Shown in pieces: positions 25,007 to 33,112 of a stretch of DNA of 58,102 bases. Every line of letters begins with the position of its first letter. Position 1 is the first letter of the stretch. The notes beneath the pieces were generated by a model. It was not told the origin of the DNA, did no database searches, and saw nothing but the letters and a program-made list of their open reading frames with translations. A program made the position numbers and the translations under genes. The stretch is from Sulfurovum sp. (GTDB lineage Bacteria > Campylobacterota > Campylobacteria > Campylobacterales > Sulfurovaceae): positions 1 through 58,102 of the forward strand of contig JALUXB010000086.1 in assembly GCA_027019175.1 (NCBI GenBank), given 5' to 3'.

Positions 25007-25012
25007 TATAAT
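25007..25012 (+). promoter_or_regulatory. -10 box of sdhABE
   Basis: GACGCTATAATAG contains a perfect TATAAT 35 nt before the sdhA ATG. AAAAGGACGC is the ribosome site. No clear -35 is visible, as is common for sigma-70 promoters in this phylum. Confidence 0.6.
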
Positions 25013-25047
25013 AGATGGAAATCTGACACAAAAAGGACGCAAGCGTT

Positions 25048-26766
25048 ATGGACGTTAAAATCTACGAATACGATGCTGTGATCGTCGGTGCCGGCCTTGC
25101 CGGTCTTGCCGCTGCCAAGGAACTCACCGAAGCAGGAAAGAAAACAGCAGTCATCACCAAACTTCACCCGCTACGAAGCCACTCCGGCGCAGCACAGGGA
25201 GGCATCAATGCCGCTCTTGGCAAAGAGGACTCAGTTGAGCTCCATATGTTCGATACAGTCAAGGGTTCAGACTACCTTGCCGATCAGGACGCAGTCGAGC
25301 TGATGTGTACCAAAGCACCTGAAACCATCCGCTGGGCCGAGCATATGGGTGCGGTCTTTTCAAGAGATGAAGAGGGTAACATTGCCATCAGACCGTTTGG
25401 AGGCCAGAGTAAGCCGAGAGCCTGCTATGCCAAAGACAGAACCGGGCTTGCCGTCCTTCAGGCGATTTACGAGCAGGCATTCCGTGCCGGCATCGAAGTA
25501 TTTGACGAGTGGTACTGTGCCGACCTGCTCTACGAAGACGGCAAGGCGTACGGTGTATCGGCATACAACATCCGAAACTCAGAGCCTGCCATCTTCAACG
25601 CAAAACTGGTTATGTTCGCAACAGGCGGACATGCAAGAGCCTACCGCTTCAACTCCAACGCACACGCCAATACCGGTGACTCACTCTCCATCGTTGCACG
25701 CCACGGGCTTCCTCTTGAAGATATGGAGTTCGTTCAGTTCCACCCGAGCGGACTTGGCGGATCGGGTGTCCTCATCTCCGAAGCGGCACGTGGAGAGGGA
25801 GGACGCCTCTTTAACTCCAAAGGTGAGCGTTTCATGGAAAAATATGCACCCAACGCACTCGAGCTTGCATCACGTGACGTTGTCAGCCGTGCTATTATGG
25901 AAGAGGTACGTCAGGGACGCGGTGTCGGGAAAGACGGTCAGTCGGTCAACCTCGACCTGACCCACCTGCCAAAAGAGATCATCCTCGAGCGTCTGCCCGA
26001 GCTGCGTGAACTTGCCATTGCATTCCAGGGACAGGACATGCTCAAAGAGCCCATCCACATCTCTGCAACGGCACACTACTCCATGGGCGGCATTCCGACC
26101 AACATCAACTGTCAGGTACAGAAGAATGCCAAAGGCGACCTCGTAGAGGGCTTCTATGCAGCCGGTGAGTGTTCATGTGTTTCCGTACACGGTGCCAACC
26201 GTCTGGGGGCGAACTCAGTCCTTGAGGCACTTCTCTTCGGGCGCCATGCGGGAGAGAACATGGTCAAAGCACTTGACGAAGGTGTCGAGATGAAAAAAGC
26301 GACCAAGGCCGATGCGGACAGAATGCTCGAAGAGCTTAACCGTGTCAAAACTTCCAATGGGACAGAGAGTGTTCCGGGACTGCGGGAAGAGCTGCAAAAC
26401 GGTATGACTGCCAATGCAGGTGTCTTTAGAAGCAAAGAGTCACTGGAAAAACAACTCAAACTCATCGATGAACTGCTCGAGCGCTACAAGCACATCCGTA
26501 TCGACGACAAATCCAACACATTCAACACAGACCTTCAGGAGGCACTGGAACTTGGACACATGCTGGAATTCAGCAAATTCATCGTTGTCGGTGCACTCGA
26601 ACGTGAAGAGAGCCGCGGCGGACACTTTAGAGAAGATTTCCCTGAGCGTAATGACGAAAAGTTCCTCAAGCATACGTATGCCTATATGGATGAGAACTTC
26701 AACATTACCACAGAGTGGGGCGAAGTGACACTCGGCATGTTCGAACCAAAAGAAAGATCATATTAG
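25048..26766 (+). CDS. sdhA: Succinate dehydrogenase/fumarate reductase flavoprotein subunit
   Basis: 572 aa FAD subunit of a non-classical, E-type complex. [13 protein letters not shown] (14-26) is the dinucleotide fold. [14 protein letters not shown] (42-55) contains His45, the expected covalent FAD attachment. [37 protein letters not shown] core FHPSGLGG and [10 protein letters not shown] are substrate-site motifs. There is no twin-arginine signal, so unlike the periplasmic methylmenaquinol:fumarate reductase MfrA it should face the cytoplasm. It heads sdhA-sdhB-sdhE, with sdhB starting 9 nt after its stop. Confidence 0.94.
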   Translation: MDVKIYEYDAVIVGAGLAGLAAAKELTEAGKKTAVITKLHPLRSHSGAAQGGINAALGKEDSVELHMFDTVKGSDYLADQDAVELMCTKAPETIRWAEHMGAVFSRDEEGNIAIRPFGGQSKPRACYAKDRTGLAVLQAIYEQAFRAGIEVFDEWYCADLLYEDGKAYGVSAYNIRNSEPAIFNAKLVMFATGGHARAYRFNSNAHANTGDSLSIVARHGLPLEDMEFVQFHPSGLGGSGVLISEAARGEGGRLFNSKGERFMEKYAPNALELASRDVVSRAIMEEVRQGRGVGKDGQSVNLDLTHLPKEIILERLPELRELAIAFQGQDMLKEPIHISATAHYSMGGIPTNINCQVQKNAKGDLVEGFYAAGECSCVSVHGANRLGANSVLEALLFGRHAGENMVKALDEGVEMKKATKADADRMLEELNRVKTSNGTESVPGLREELQNGMTANAGVFRSKESLEKQLKLIDELLERYKHIRIDDKSNTFNTDLQEALELGHMLEFSKFIVVGALEREESRGGHFREDFPERNDEKFLKHTYAYMDENFNITTEWGEVTLGMFEPKERSY

Positions 26767-26775
26767 GAGGTCAAG

Positions 26776-27822
26776 ATGAGTACACAAACTGAAGAATTTG
26801 AACCGTTCAATACCGACGAGATCGAAGTGACACGCCCCGACACTGTCACGGTCACGCTGAAGACTTTCCGTTTCAATGCCGAAACGGACTACCTGCCCTA
26901 CTATAAACAGTACACGATGGAAGTGGGCAAAGACGAATTGATGCTTGACCTCCTTAACCGCATCAAGTGGGAACATGACGGCTCTTTCTCCTACCGCCGT
27001 TCCTGCCGCCACGGTATCTGTGGTGCCTGCGGTATCAAAGTCAACGGCAAAGCAACACTGGCGTGTAAACAGAATGCCCTCGAACTCGTAGCGCTTTTTG
27101 GAAATGAACTGCTCATCGAACCGCAGAGCAAGAAGCGCGCGGTCAAAGATATGATCATTGACAAAAAAGATTTCTGGGACAAGCATGCCGAAGTAAAACC
27201 TTACGTTGTTGCCGATATCGATCCGCATCCTGAGCATGAGACCAAGCAAACCATTGAAGAGTTCAACAAGTTCCTCGACTCTGATCTCTGTATCCAGTGC
27301 GGTAACTGCCACTATGCGTGTCCCGTTGTCGAAGTCAACGAAGACTACCTCGGGCCTGCCGCATTCAACGCTGCCTACCGCTTTACGGTCGATACACGTG
27401 ACGAGGCCGGGAAAGAGCGTCTTGAGCTCACTGCACAGATGGGGCAAGGTGTCTGGGACTGTGTCAAATGTTATGAGTGTGCCGAAGCGTGTCCAAAAGA
27501 TATCAATCCGATCGAAAAGATCACCAAACTGCACAATATGCAGTTTGAGCAGGGTGTCGCCAAGCCAAATGTTGCTACCAAACACGCAGAAGGTTTCCTA
27601 CGCGGCATGAAGAAGTATGGTTACCTTGACGAAGCCGATATTGTCGCCTATTCTGAAGGCTATCTTGGTATGTACAAGCACCTCAAGACAGCTATCAAAA
27701 TGATGAAAGCAGGCAAGATTCACTGGCATTCAGGTATTCCGTTCATCGACAGCGTACCGAAGATCAAGAATCTTGACGAAGTACAGAAACTGATTGAAAT
27801 TTCACAAACGAACACACTGTAA
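26776..27822 (+). CDS. sdhB: Succinate dehydrogenase/fumarate reductase iron-sulfur subunit
   Basis: 348 aa. The ferredoxin domain binds 2Fe-2S through Cys77, Cys82, Cys85 and Cys97 (SCRHGICGACG). Two further motifs follow: CIQCGNCHYACP (172-183) and CVKCYECAEACP (229-240). The second has four cysteines where classical SdhB has three, so a second 4Fe-4S cluster rather than 3Fe-4S is expected, as known for Sulfolobus-type E complexes. Compared with E. coli SdhB (238 aa) it is about 100 residues longer, mostly C-terminal. TTAGGAGGTC precedes the ATG. Confidence 0.94.
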   Translation: MSTQTEEFEPFNTDEIEVTRPDTVTVTLKTFRFNAETDYLPYYKQYTMEVGKDELMLDLLNRIKWEHDGSFSYRRSCRHGICGACGIKVNGKATLACKQNALELVALFGNELLIEPQSKKRAVKDMIIDKKDFWDKHAEVKPYVVADIDPHPEHETKQTIEEFNKFLDSDLCIQCGNCHYACPVVEVNEDYLGPAAFNAAYRFTVDTRDEAGKERLELTAQMGQGVWDCVKCYECAEACPKDINPIEKITKLHNMQFEQGVAKPNVATKHAEGFLRGMKKYGYLDEADIVAYSEGYLGMYKHLKTAIKMMKAGKIHWHSGIPFIDSVPKIKNLDEVQKLIEISQTNTL

Positions 27823-27831
27823 GGAGCTATG

Positions 27832-28725
27832 ATGAGCACATTGAAATATGCACTATTTACCGGCTGTACAGCCAAACAATCCACCCCGGAGCTGCTCTCT
27901 TCCACCCTTGCAGTTGCGGAAAAACTCGGCATTGAGATCACTATTCTTGAAGAAGCAAGCTGCTGTGGTGCAAGCCACCTGCAGGACTTCGACGAATTCC
28001 TTGCGCATGTACTCAACGCACGTAACATCTGCTACGCAGAGAAGCTTGGAATGACAATGATCACCATCTGTAACACCTGTCAGCTCAACTCTGCCATGAC
28101 AAAACATGCACTCGACACCAACCCGGAGCTCAAAGCCCGTGTCAACGAAAAGCTTGCTGAAGTGGGTCTGGAGTACAAAGGAACTTCCGAGATCAAACAC
28201 TTCCTCTATGCACTCATCGACGACTATGGTCTTGAGAACATCAAAGACAAGGTTCAGGTACCGCTGAGCCAGTTCAACATTGCACCGTTCTACGGCTGTC
28301 ACAACATTCGCCCATCCGAACTGCACCATGATGCCAACGGCGGCGAGAACCCGTACAATCCGACATCACTCGACCGTCTCATCGATGCACTCGAAGGACA
28401 TCCGGTAGACTACAGCCACAAAAACAAGTGCTGCGGTTTCCACGTCGAGCTTCAGGCAAACCACACATCAGAAGTACTTGCAGGTAACGCCATGGTTGAC
28501 GCCATCGACAACAACGCCGACCTCATGGTCACCCCTTGTCCGCTCTGCCACCTCAAAATGGATACCTATCAGGATGATGTAGGCAAAGTCATCGGTCGCG
28601 ACATCGAACTGCCGGTACTGCATATGCCGCAGATGGTCGCCCTTGCCCTTGGCTGTACGCCAAAAGAGATCGGCCTGAACTTCCACGTCCAGAAAGCGAC
28701 ACACCTCTACCCTGAAACGGCGTAA
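27832..28725 (+). CDS. sdhE: E-type Sdh/Mfr subunit with two CCG domains (HdrB-like)
   Basis: About 297 aa from the second of two adjacent ATGs (27829 or 27832), chosen for its 5-nt spacing from AAGGAG. It replaces the membrane anchors of classical complexes and hands electrons to or from the quinone pool. Each cysteine-rich CCG domain is complete: first GCTAKQ, ASCCGASH and NTCQ; second GCHNIRPSE, NKCCGFHVE and PCPLCHLK. In heterodisulfide reductase HdrB such domains bind noncubane 4Fe-4S clusters (family knowledge). It has no transmembrane helix. The name here is not the FAD-assembly factor also called SdhE. Confidence 0.92.
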   Translation: MSTLKYALFTGCTAKQSTPELLSSTLAVAEKLGIEITILEEASCCGASHLQDFDEFLAHVLNARNICYAEKLGMTMITICNTCQLNSAMTKHALDTNPELKARVNEKLAEVGLEYKGTSEIKHFLYALIDDYGLENIKDKVQVPLSQFNIAPFYGCHNIRPSELHHDANGGENPYNPTSLDRLIDALEGHPVDYSHKNKCCGFHVELQANHTSEVLAGNAMVDAIDNNADLMVTPCPLCHLKMDTYQDDVGKVIGRDIELPVLHMPQMVALALGCTPKEIGLNFHVQKATHLYPETA

Positions 28726-28740
28726 GCTTTTCCGCCATTT

Positions 28741-28773
28741 GGGAGGGAATGCACATCATATGCTTTCCTTCCC
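28741..28773. terminator. Terminator-like hairpin after sdhE
   Basis: GGGAGGGAA (28741-28749) pairs with TTCCTTCCC (28765-28773), 9 bp with one G-T wobble. It sits between the convergent ends of sdhE and the exported protein at 28785 and may act for both. Confidence 0.5.
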
Positions 28774-28784
28774 GGGATAGGACG

Positions 28785-29372
28785 CTACTTACCTACTACA
28801 TTTGCGCTTTGGCGTTTTCTTTCAATCTCTTCTCTCATTTCCGGAAATTTGGCAAAAATATCATCTTTCGCTTTGGCGATCTTGATATAGATTTTATCTC
28901 CATAGGTTTTCACATATTTGTTGAGCGTTTGCTGCATGCGATATTTCTGATAATGGAAAATATGTCTGCCAATGTCATAGCTGTATGTTACAATGGTTCT
29001 GTTGCCGCTTGGAACATGCTGCGCATTTGGCACTTCAGCAATGATGGGGAACAGAATACTGACACTAAAGTCAACGACACACATACGGTTGCTTCTGAAA
29101 CCCAGTGTCGAAATATATACTTCAGGGGTCAAAAAGTCCCTTTTCTTTACAACTTCAAATCCATCATTTTTAAGTGCCTGTTCCATAGACCGCTTCAATT
29201 GCTCCGGTTTTGGCAAACAGCCTCCGGTCACTTCATCTACAACCTTTACATAAAACCTGTTTTTGTCTACAAGCAGTGCATCCTCATTTCCGTTTAGCAG
29301 CATTGTCGCGTTCGTCTCTGCGTGTAAGATTGCCACAGCACCAAGTGAAATAGTCCATAGTAATTTTTTCAT
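28785..29372 (-). CDS. Hypothetical exported protein
   Basis: 195 aa with a signal peptide (MKKLLWTISLGAVAILHA, likely cleavage after residue 18). The mature part contains DKNRFYVKVVDEVTGGCLP, a helical SMEQALKNDGFEVVKKRDF and a basic C-terminus. The alpha/beta layout with a conserved-looking helix then strand recalls small periplasmic lipid- or ligand-binding domains, but no family was recognised. Two cysteines (about 52 and 98) could form a disulfide. GGGGAGGGTA precedes the ATG. It is divergent from the rhodanese gene. Confidence 0.68.
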   Translation of the reverse strand: MKKLLWTISLGAVAILHAETNATMLLNGNEDALLVDKNRFYVKVVDEVTGGCLPKPEQLKRSMEQALKNDGFEVVKKRDFLTPEVYISTLGFRSNRMCVVDFSVSILFPIIAEVPNAQHVPSGNRTIVTYSYDIGRHIFHYQKYRMQQTLNKYVKTYGDKIYIKIAKAKDDIFAKFPEMREEIERKRQSANVVGK

Positions 29373-29431
29373 TACCCTCCCCTTTATTTTAAAATATAAA
29401 ATATTAATATCTTGTAGGTCTGTTCCAACTT

Positions 29432-29474
29432 AATGTAACAGATACTCTTCCTAAAATGCTACCTTTGTTACATT
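29432..29474. promoter_or_regulatory. Inverted repeat AATGTAACA...TGTTACATT
   Basis: Perfect 9-bp arms (29432-29440 and 29466-29474) with 25 bp between, in the 157-bp divergent spacer between the exported protein and the rhodanese. A regulator site is plausible; a cruciform or RNA hairpin is an alternative. Confidence 0.4.
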
Positions 29475-29485
29475 TTTATTTACTT

Positions 29486-29506
29486 TAGTTATGTAAAATA
29501 TAACTA
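29486..29506. promoter_or_regulatory. Inverted repeat TAGTTAT-N7-ATAACTA near the rhodanese start
   Basis: Perfect 7-bp arms with a 7-bp centre, ending 23 nt before the rhodanese ATG. This 21-bp symmetry is the size expected for a dimeric repressor or activator site and overlaps where the promoter should be. Confidence 0.45.
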
Positions 29507-29529
29507 CAACACACATAAAGGAGTCAAAC

Positions 29530-29925
29530 ATGGCTGACAAAACAAAAGAAAAACTGAGTACGATCATTGACCTGAACAAAAACAAAGAGAACCTTGGAAT
29601 GGTGACACTGCATCAGACAAGAGAACTGTTGATGGATGCGGGAGCTATTCTGCTTGATGTACGTCCTCCAGCAAAAGTCAACGGTGAAAATGCGCAGGAA
29701 GCAGATATTGTCAATGCATACTATACACCATACCCTGATTTTGCAAACTATCTTGACGAACTGCCTTCCGACCACACAAACCCCATCGTCGTTGCATGTG
29801 TCAAAGGATGGTTCGCCAACCGTGTCATGGGATACCTTGAAATGATGGGCTATGAGAACGTGTATGTCCTCGACACCAACATTGAAGACCTCATTGAAGT
29901 ACACCACGCACACGCAGACAAGTAA
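29530..29925 (+). CDS. Cytoplasmic rhodanese-like sulfurtransferase
   Basis: 131 aa single-domain rhodanese. AGAILLDVRPPAKVNG (37-52) is the first conserved strand and loop; ACVKGWFANRVMGYLEMMGY (93-112) is the active-site loop with Cys94 in C-x-x-G-x4-R form. There is no signal peptide. It would move sulfane sulfur between acceptors, consistent with sulfur metabolism, but the donor is unknown. AAAGGAGTC precedes the ATG and a clean intrinsic terminator follows. Confidence 0.85.
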   Translation: MADKTKEKLSTIIDLNKNKENLGMVTLHQTRELLMDAGAILLDVRPPAKVNGENAQEADIVNAYYTPYPDFANYLDELPSDHTNPIVVACVKGWFANRVMGYLEMMGYENVYVLDTNIEDLIEVHHAHADK

Positions 29926-29933
29926 TCTCCTTT

Positions 29934-29960
29934 CCCGTGCCTTGCACGGGATCCTCTTTT
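29934..29960 (+). terminator. Intrinsic terminator after the rhodanese gene
   Basis: CCCGTGC-ctt-GCACGGG, a 7-bp GC-rich stem with a 3-nt loop, followed by ATCCTCTTTT, 8 nt after the stop codon. Confidence 0.75.
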
Positions 29961-29990
29961 GAACGTAGACACCGCTTATGACTACTTCGC

Positions 29991-29996
29991 TATAAT
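29991..29996 (+). promoter_or_regulatory. TATAAT box directly before the patatin start codon
   Basis: TATAAT ends 6 nt before the ATG at 30003, the same geometry as at 13887-13892. No Shine-Dalgarno fits between them, and no later in-frame start exists before the conserved core. A leaderless mRNA is implied. Confidence 0.55.
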
Positions 29997-30002
29997 ACCT
30001 CC

Positions 30003-30785
30003 ATGACAACAGATACACTTCGAAATCATCCCTTTACATTGGTACTCTCCGGCGGCGGCGCGCTTGGTATTGCCCACCTTGGTGTACTGCACGACATGGA
30101 AGCACAAGGGCTCAAACCAGCTGAACTTGTCGGTACGAGTATGGGCGGTATTATTGCCGCATGCATGAGTATCGGGATGAACGAAGCACAGATCTATGAA
30201 CAGATAGCCTCCTTTGTCAAAGTCTCCAACTGGATCAAATTCTCCTTTTCAGGCAATGCCATTGTCGATAACGATAAAATCGCTTCGATCTTCGAAACCC
30301 TGTTTGGAAAACGCAAGATGCATGAAACGAAAATACCGCTCAAACTCATCACTACCAACCTCAAAACAGGCCACAAACGTGTCTTCAGTGCCAAAGATGG
30401 TGTCTGTATCAAAGATGCCGTACTTGCTACCATGGCTATTCCCGGTGTCTTTGAGGAGCATATCATTGAAGGAGAGGTTTACGGTGACGGCTTTTTGTGT
30501 GAGAATCTCGGTATTTCCGAAAGTTCTCACAACTATGTTTTAGCCGTAGACGTACTCGGCGAACACTCTTTTGAAAAAGAACTTCCTGACAACTTCTTCA
30601 AAACCCACAACGTACTGGAGATGTTCGAGCGCTCTATGCGGCTGCTCATCTACAACCAAAGCCGTACACTGCTGCACCATACCGACAAAAAAGTACGCCT
30701 CATTGAGCCTGAAACCTATCCATACAGCACCTACCAGTTTCATAAATTTGAGCAAATACGCGCACTGGGGCTGGGACTGCTATGA
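30003..30785 (+). CDS. Patatin-like phospholipase
   Basis: 260 aa cytoplasmic patatin-fold lipase. LSGGGALGIAHLGVL (15-29) is the oxyanion loop, GTSMGGIIAA (45-54) holds the nucleophile Ser47 in GxSxG, and YGDGFLCENLG (about 160-170) has the catalytic Asp. It is similar to the RssA/YlbK group. It probably cleaves acyl chains from membrane phospholipids. The methyltransferase gene overlaps its stop by 4 nt (ATGA), suggesting co-translation. Confidence 0.9.
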   Translation: MTTDTLRNHPFTLVLSGGGALGIAHLGVLHDMEAQGLKPAELVGTSMGGIIAACMSIGMNEAQIYEQIASFVKVSNWIKFSFSGNAIVDNDKIASIFETLFGKRKMHETKIPLKLITTNLKTGHKRVFSAKDGVCIKDAVLATMAIPGVFEEHIIEGEVYGDGFLCENLGISESSHNYVLAVDVLGEHSFEKELPDNFFKTHNVLEMFERSMRLLIYNQSRTLLHHTDKKVRLIEPETYPYSTYQFHKFEQIRALGLGLL

Positions 30786-31222
30786 AACGTTACTACCCTC
30801 ACCTTCTGGTTGCATTGCAGTTTGGTACTATCTTCACAATGATTCTTTATGCAGCAGCAGACTTTTCCTTCAGCCTGTCCGGCTTGGTGCTTCTACTTGC
30901 CGGCATTGCTGTAGGACTTTGGGCGATTGCGCTTCACCCCAAGGACAACTTCAACATCCGTCCAGAACTCAAGGAGGCATGCTGCCTCGTCACCCACGGG
31001 CTCTACCGGTACATCCGCCACCCCATGTACACTTCCGTTATGCTGATGCAGCTTGGCGTCGTTCTCTTCAGACCGACGCTTACAGCCTGGGCGATGTGGG
31101 GCTTTCTGGTACTGGTACTCTACCTCAAAGCCCACAGGGAAGAGAGGCTCTGGATGGGGCACGATGCTGCCTATGCAGCCTACCGCAAGCGCACGCGCTA
31201 CTTCATCCCCTACATTCTCTAA
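30782..31222 (+). CDS. ICMT/PEMT-like membrane methyltransferase
   Basis: 146 aa with about four transmembrane helices. The C-terminal half holds the SAM-binding signature of isoprenylcysteine carboxyl methyltransferase-like proteins: GLYRYIRHPMYTSVM (71-85), then EERLWMG and AAYAAYRKRTRYFIP. The substrate in bacteria is usually unknown; lipids are possible given the overlapping patatin gene. It is 9 nt upstream of the DUF819 gene. Confidence 0.87.
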   Translation: MKRYYPHLLVALQFGTIFTMILYAAADFSFSLSGLVLLLAGIAVGLWAIALHPKDNFNIRPELKEACCLVTHGLYRYIRHPMYTSVMLMQLGVVLFRPTLTAWAMWGFLVLVLYLKAHREERLWMGHDAAYAAYRKRTRYFIPYIL

Positions 31223-31231
31223 AGGAGTTCC

Positions 31232-32395
31232 ATGATCACCGACGGATTCAGCTACGTTGCACTCTTGATGATGATCGCCGCGCTCATTGTCTATGCCGAA
31301 AAGAAAACAACCAACAGACTCTTTGAGTATCTGCCTGCCATAGTCATTCTCTATTTTACCGTCATGCTCCTCTCCACCTTCGGACTCTGGCAAAAAAGTG
31401 AATCGGTAACAGCAACCTATAAAGCGCTTAAAGGCAACCTGTTGCCGGCAATGATCTTTCTGATGCTTCTGACTGCCGATATGCGACATATACTCAAACT
31501 GGGTAAAAAGATGCTCCTTACTTTCCTGCTTGCCTCTACCAGCATCGCACTTGGCTTCATTGGGATGTTCGCCCTCTTCCATCACAGCTTTGCCCCTGGT
31601 GCATGGAAACCTTTTGCTGCACTCTCAGGCTCCTGGATGGGAGGTACGGGCAATATGGTTGCCATACAGGGTGCACTCAATCTTCCTGACAGCGATATGG
31701 GCTATGCGCTGCTCATAGATTCGGTCGATTATGCAATCTGGGTCATGCTGCTGCTTGCTCTCGTCCCCTTTGCCCAAAAATTCAACTTATGGACAGGTGC
31801 AGATACCTCTGTCATCGACGAAGTGGGTGCCAAACTGGCACAAAATGAGACTGCCCGCAGCCCAATGAATTTTGCATCCCTCTTTTTGCTGCTTGCCCTT
31901 TCACTTGCCGTTTCTGCACTCTCCCAGTATGCCGGCGGACTGTTGCCCTCAAGTGCCTATCTCAGCCACACGACCTGGACGGTCATCATTGCCACGCTGG
32001 CCGGTATTCTTTTTGCCATGACACCGATTGCAAAACTGGGAGGCTCTTCAGAACTGGGAACCATGATGCTCTACCTGATTGTTGCACTCATTGCCTCACG
32101 GGCAAACTTCGGGGAATTGACGGAAGCACCGCTTTACATTGTGGCGGGATTCGTCATTCTTCTCATCCATGCACTGATCATGCTCATCTTTGCCAAACGC
32201 TTCAAACTCGACCTTTTCAGTATTGGGGTAGCATCGCTTGCCAACATTGGCGGGGTAGCTTCTGCCCCCATCCTTGCTTCTGCCTATTCAAGAGCACTCA
32301 TCCCCATCGGAGTGCTGATGGCAATGCTGGGGTACATACTGGGGACGTTTGGAGGGTTGCTTGTAGGAAAGGTGCTGGAGGCCATTGCCTCTTAG
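31232..32395 (+). CDS. DUF819 family membrane protein
   Basis: 387 aa with about ten to eleven transmembrane helices. GSWMGGTGNMVAIQ (131-144) and the repeated-half motif GVASLANIGGVASAPILA (335-352) with VEK-like ends are the markers of DUF819 (YjcL-like) proteins, which look like transporters with an internal repeat. The substrate is unknown. AAAGGAGTTCC precedes the ATG. Its stop is one base from the stop of the convergent lipoprotein gene. Confidence 0.88.
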   Translation: MITDGFSYVALLMMIAALIVYAEKKTTNRLFEYLPAIVILYFTVMLLSTFGLWQKSESVTATYKALKGNLLPAMIFLMLLTADMRHILKLGKKMLLTFLLASTSIALGFIGMFALFHHSFAPGAWKPFAALSGSWMGGTGNMVAIQGALNLPDSDMGYALLIDSVDYAIWVMLLLALVPFAQKFNLWTGADTSVIDEVGAKLAQNETARSPMNFASLFLLLALSLAVSALSQYAGGLLPSSAYLSHTTWTVIIATLAGILFAMTPIAKLGGSSELGTMMLYLIVALIASRANFGELTEAPLYIVAGFVILLIHALIMLIFAKRFKLDLFSIGVASLANIGGVASAPILASAYSRALIPIGVLMAMLGYILGTFGGLLVGKVLEAIAS

Positions 32396-32396
32396 C

Positions 32397-32993
32397 TCAG
32401 CGATACCGTATGCTGCTGTGTGAAGCGCGGTTGTAGTGCGAACGTGTTCCAGATGCACTTGACGTTCTTCCCCCACCACCGTAGTATCTATTGGATGCGC
32501 TGTAACCCCTTCTTCTATGCCCGTTACTGTAACGGTTTGTTGTCGTTCTTGTCGTCCGGGTGCGTTCTCTAACCGTTGTCGTATGTCCGGAATAGGAGTG
32601 CCTCGCATTGTGTCCATACCTGTTTGTCCTGCTTGTTCGGTAGTGTCTGTATTCACTCGCATTGCGATAATAACCATAGCGTCCAGGATACGCCCGGTAA
32701 CGCCGGCCATTGTAGTAACGATATCCATGATGGTAATAGTGTCCGCCATAATAACGGTGACCACGATAATAGTAGTAGCCGTTACGGTAGTAGCCGCCAT
32801 AGTAGTAACGACCGCCATAGTAATAATAGGGCCGGTTGTAATAGTGCGGGTAGGAGTAGACCATTGCCGTTCCGATTGCCCCGACAGCTGCACCACTGGC
32901 GAATGCCTGCTCTTCAGGAGTACATCCGCTAAGCAGCAATGCGGACATAAAGGCTCCCGCCAATGTCATTTTTTTAAGTTTTCCCTGTACCAT
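32397..32993 (-). CDS. Tyrosine/arginine/glycine-rich lipoprotein
   Basis: 198 aa. The N-terminus is a lipoprotein signal with lipobox LLLSGC (Cys24), followed by ASGAAVGAIGTAMVYS. From about residue 48 the protein is dominated by Tyr, Gly, Arg, His and Asn in imperfect repeats such as YYYYGGRYYYGGYY and HRYYGGHYYHHGYRYY, then an Arg/Thr/Ser-rich tail. The sequence should be disordered or a sticky surface layer anchored to a membrane. No catalytic motif is visible. The function is unknown; cross-linking, metal binding or phase separation are only possibilities. Confidence 0.8.
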   Translation of the reverse strand: MVQGKLKKMTLAGAFMSALLLSGCTPEEQAFASGAAVGAIGTAMVYSYPHYYNRPYYYYGGRYYYGGYYRNGYYYYRGHRYYGGHYYHHGYRYYNGRRYRAYPGRYGYYRNASEYRHYRTSRTNRYGHNARHSYSGHTTTVRERTRTTRTTTNRYSNGHRRRGYSASNRYYGGGGRTSSASGTRSHYNRASHSSIRYR

Positions 32994-33112
32994 TATTCTT
33001 CCTTTCCAAAAGCATACTTTATATTTGTAAGTCTACACTAAAAAAGTGAAACAATCGTGATATTCTCAATGCAATTACGCTAAAATCAGGTTTGTGACAT
33101 ACAGGAGCGGTG

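Noticed and set aside
26758-27585. Minus-strand open frame of 275 codons opposite sdhB
   Set aside because: Antisense to an unmistakable iron-sulfur subunit gene; no domain features of its own.
32640-32860. Repetitive DNA at 32.6-32.9 kb as a tandem repeat or CRISPR-like array
   Set aside because: The repetition is the coding of Tyr/Gly-rich protein repeats; units are irregular in length and there are no spacers.
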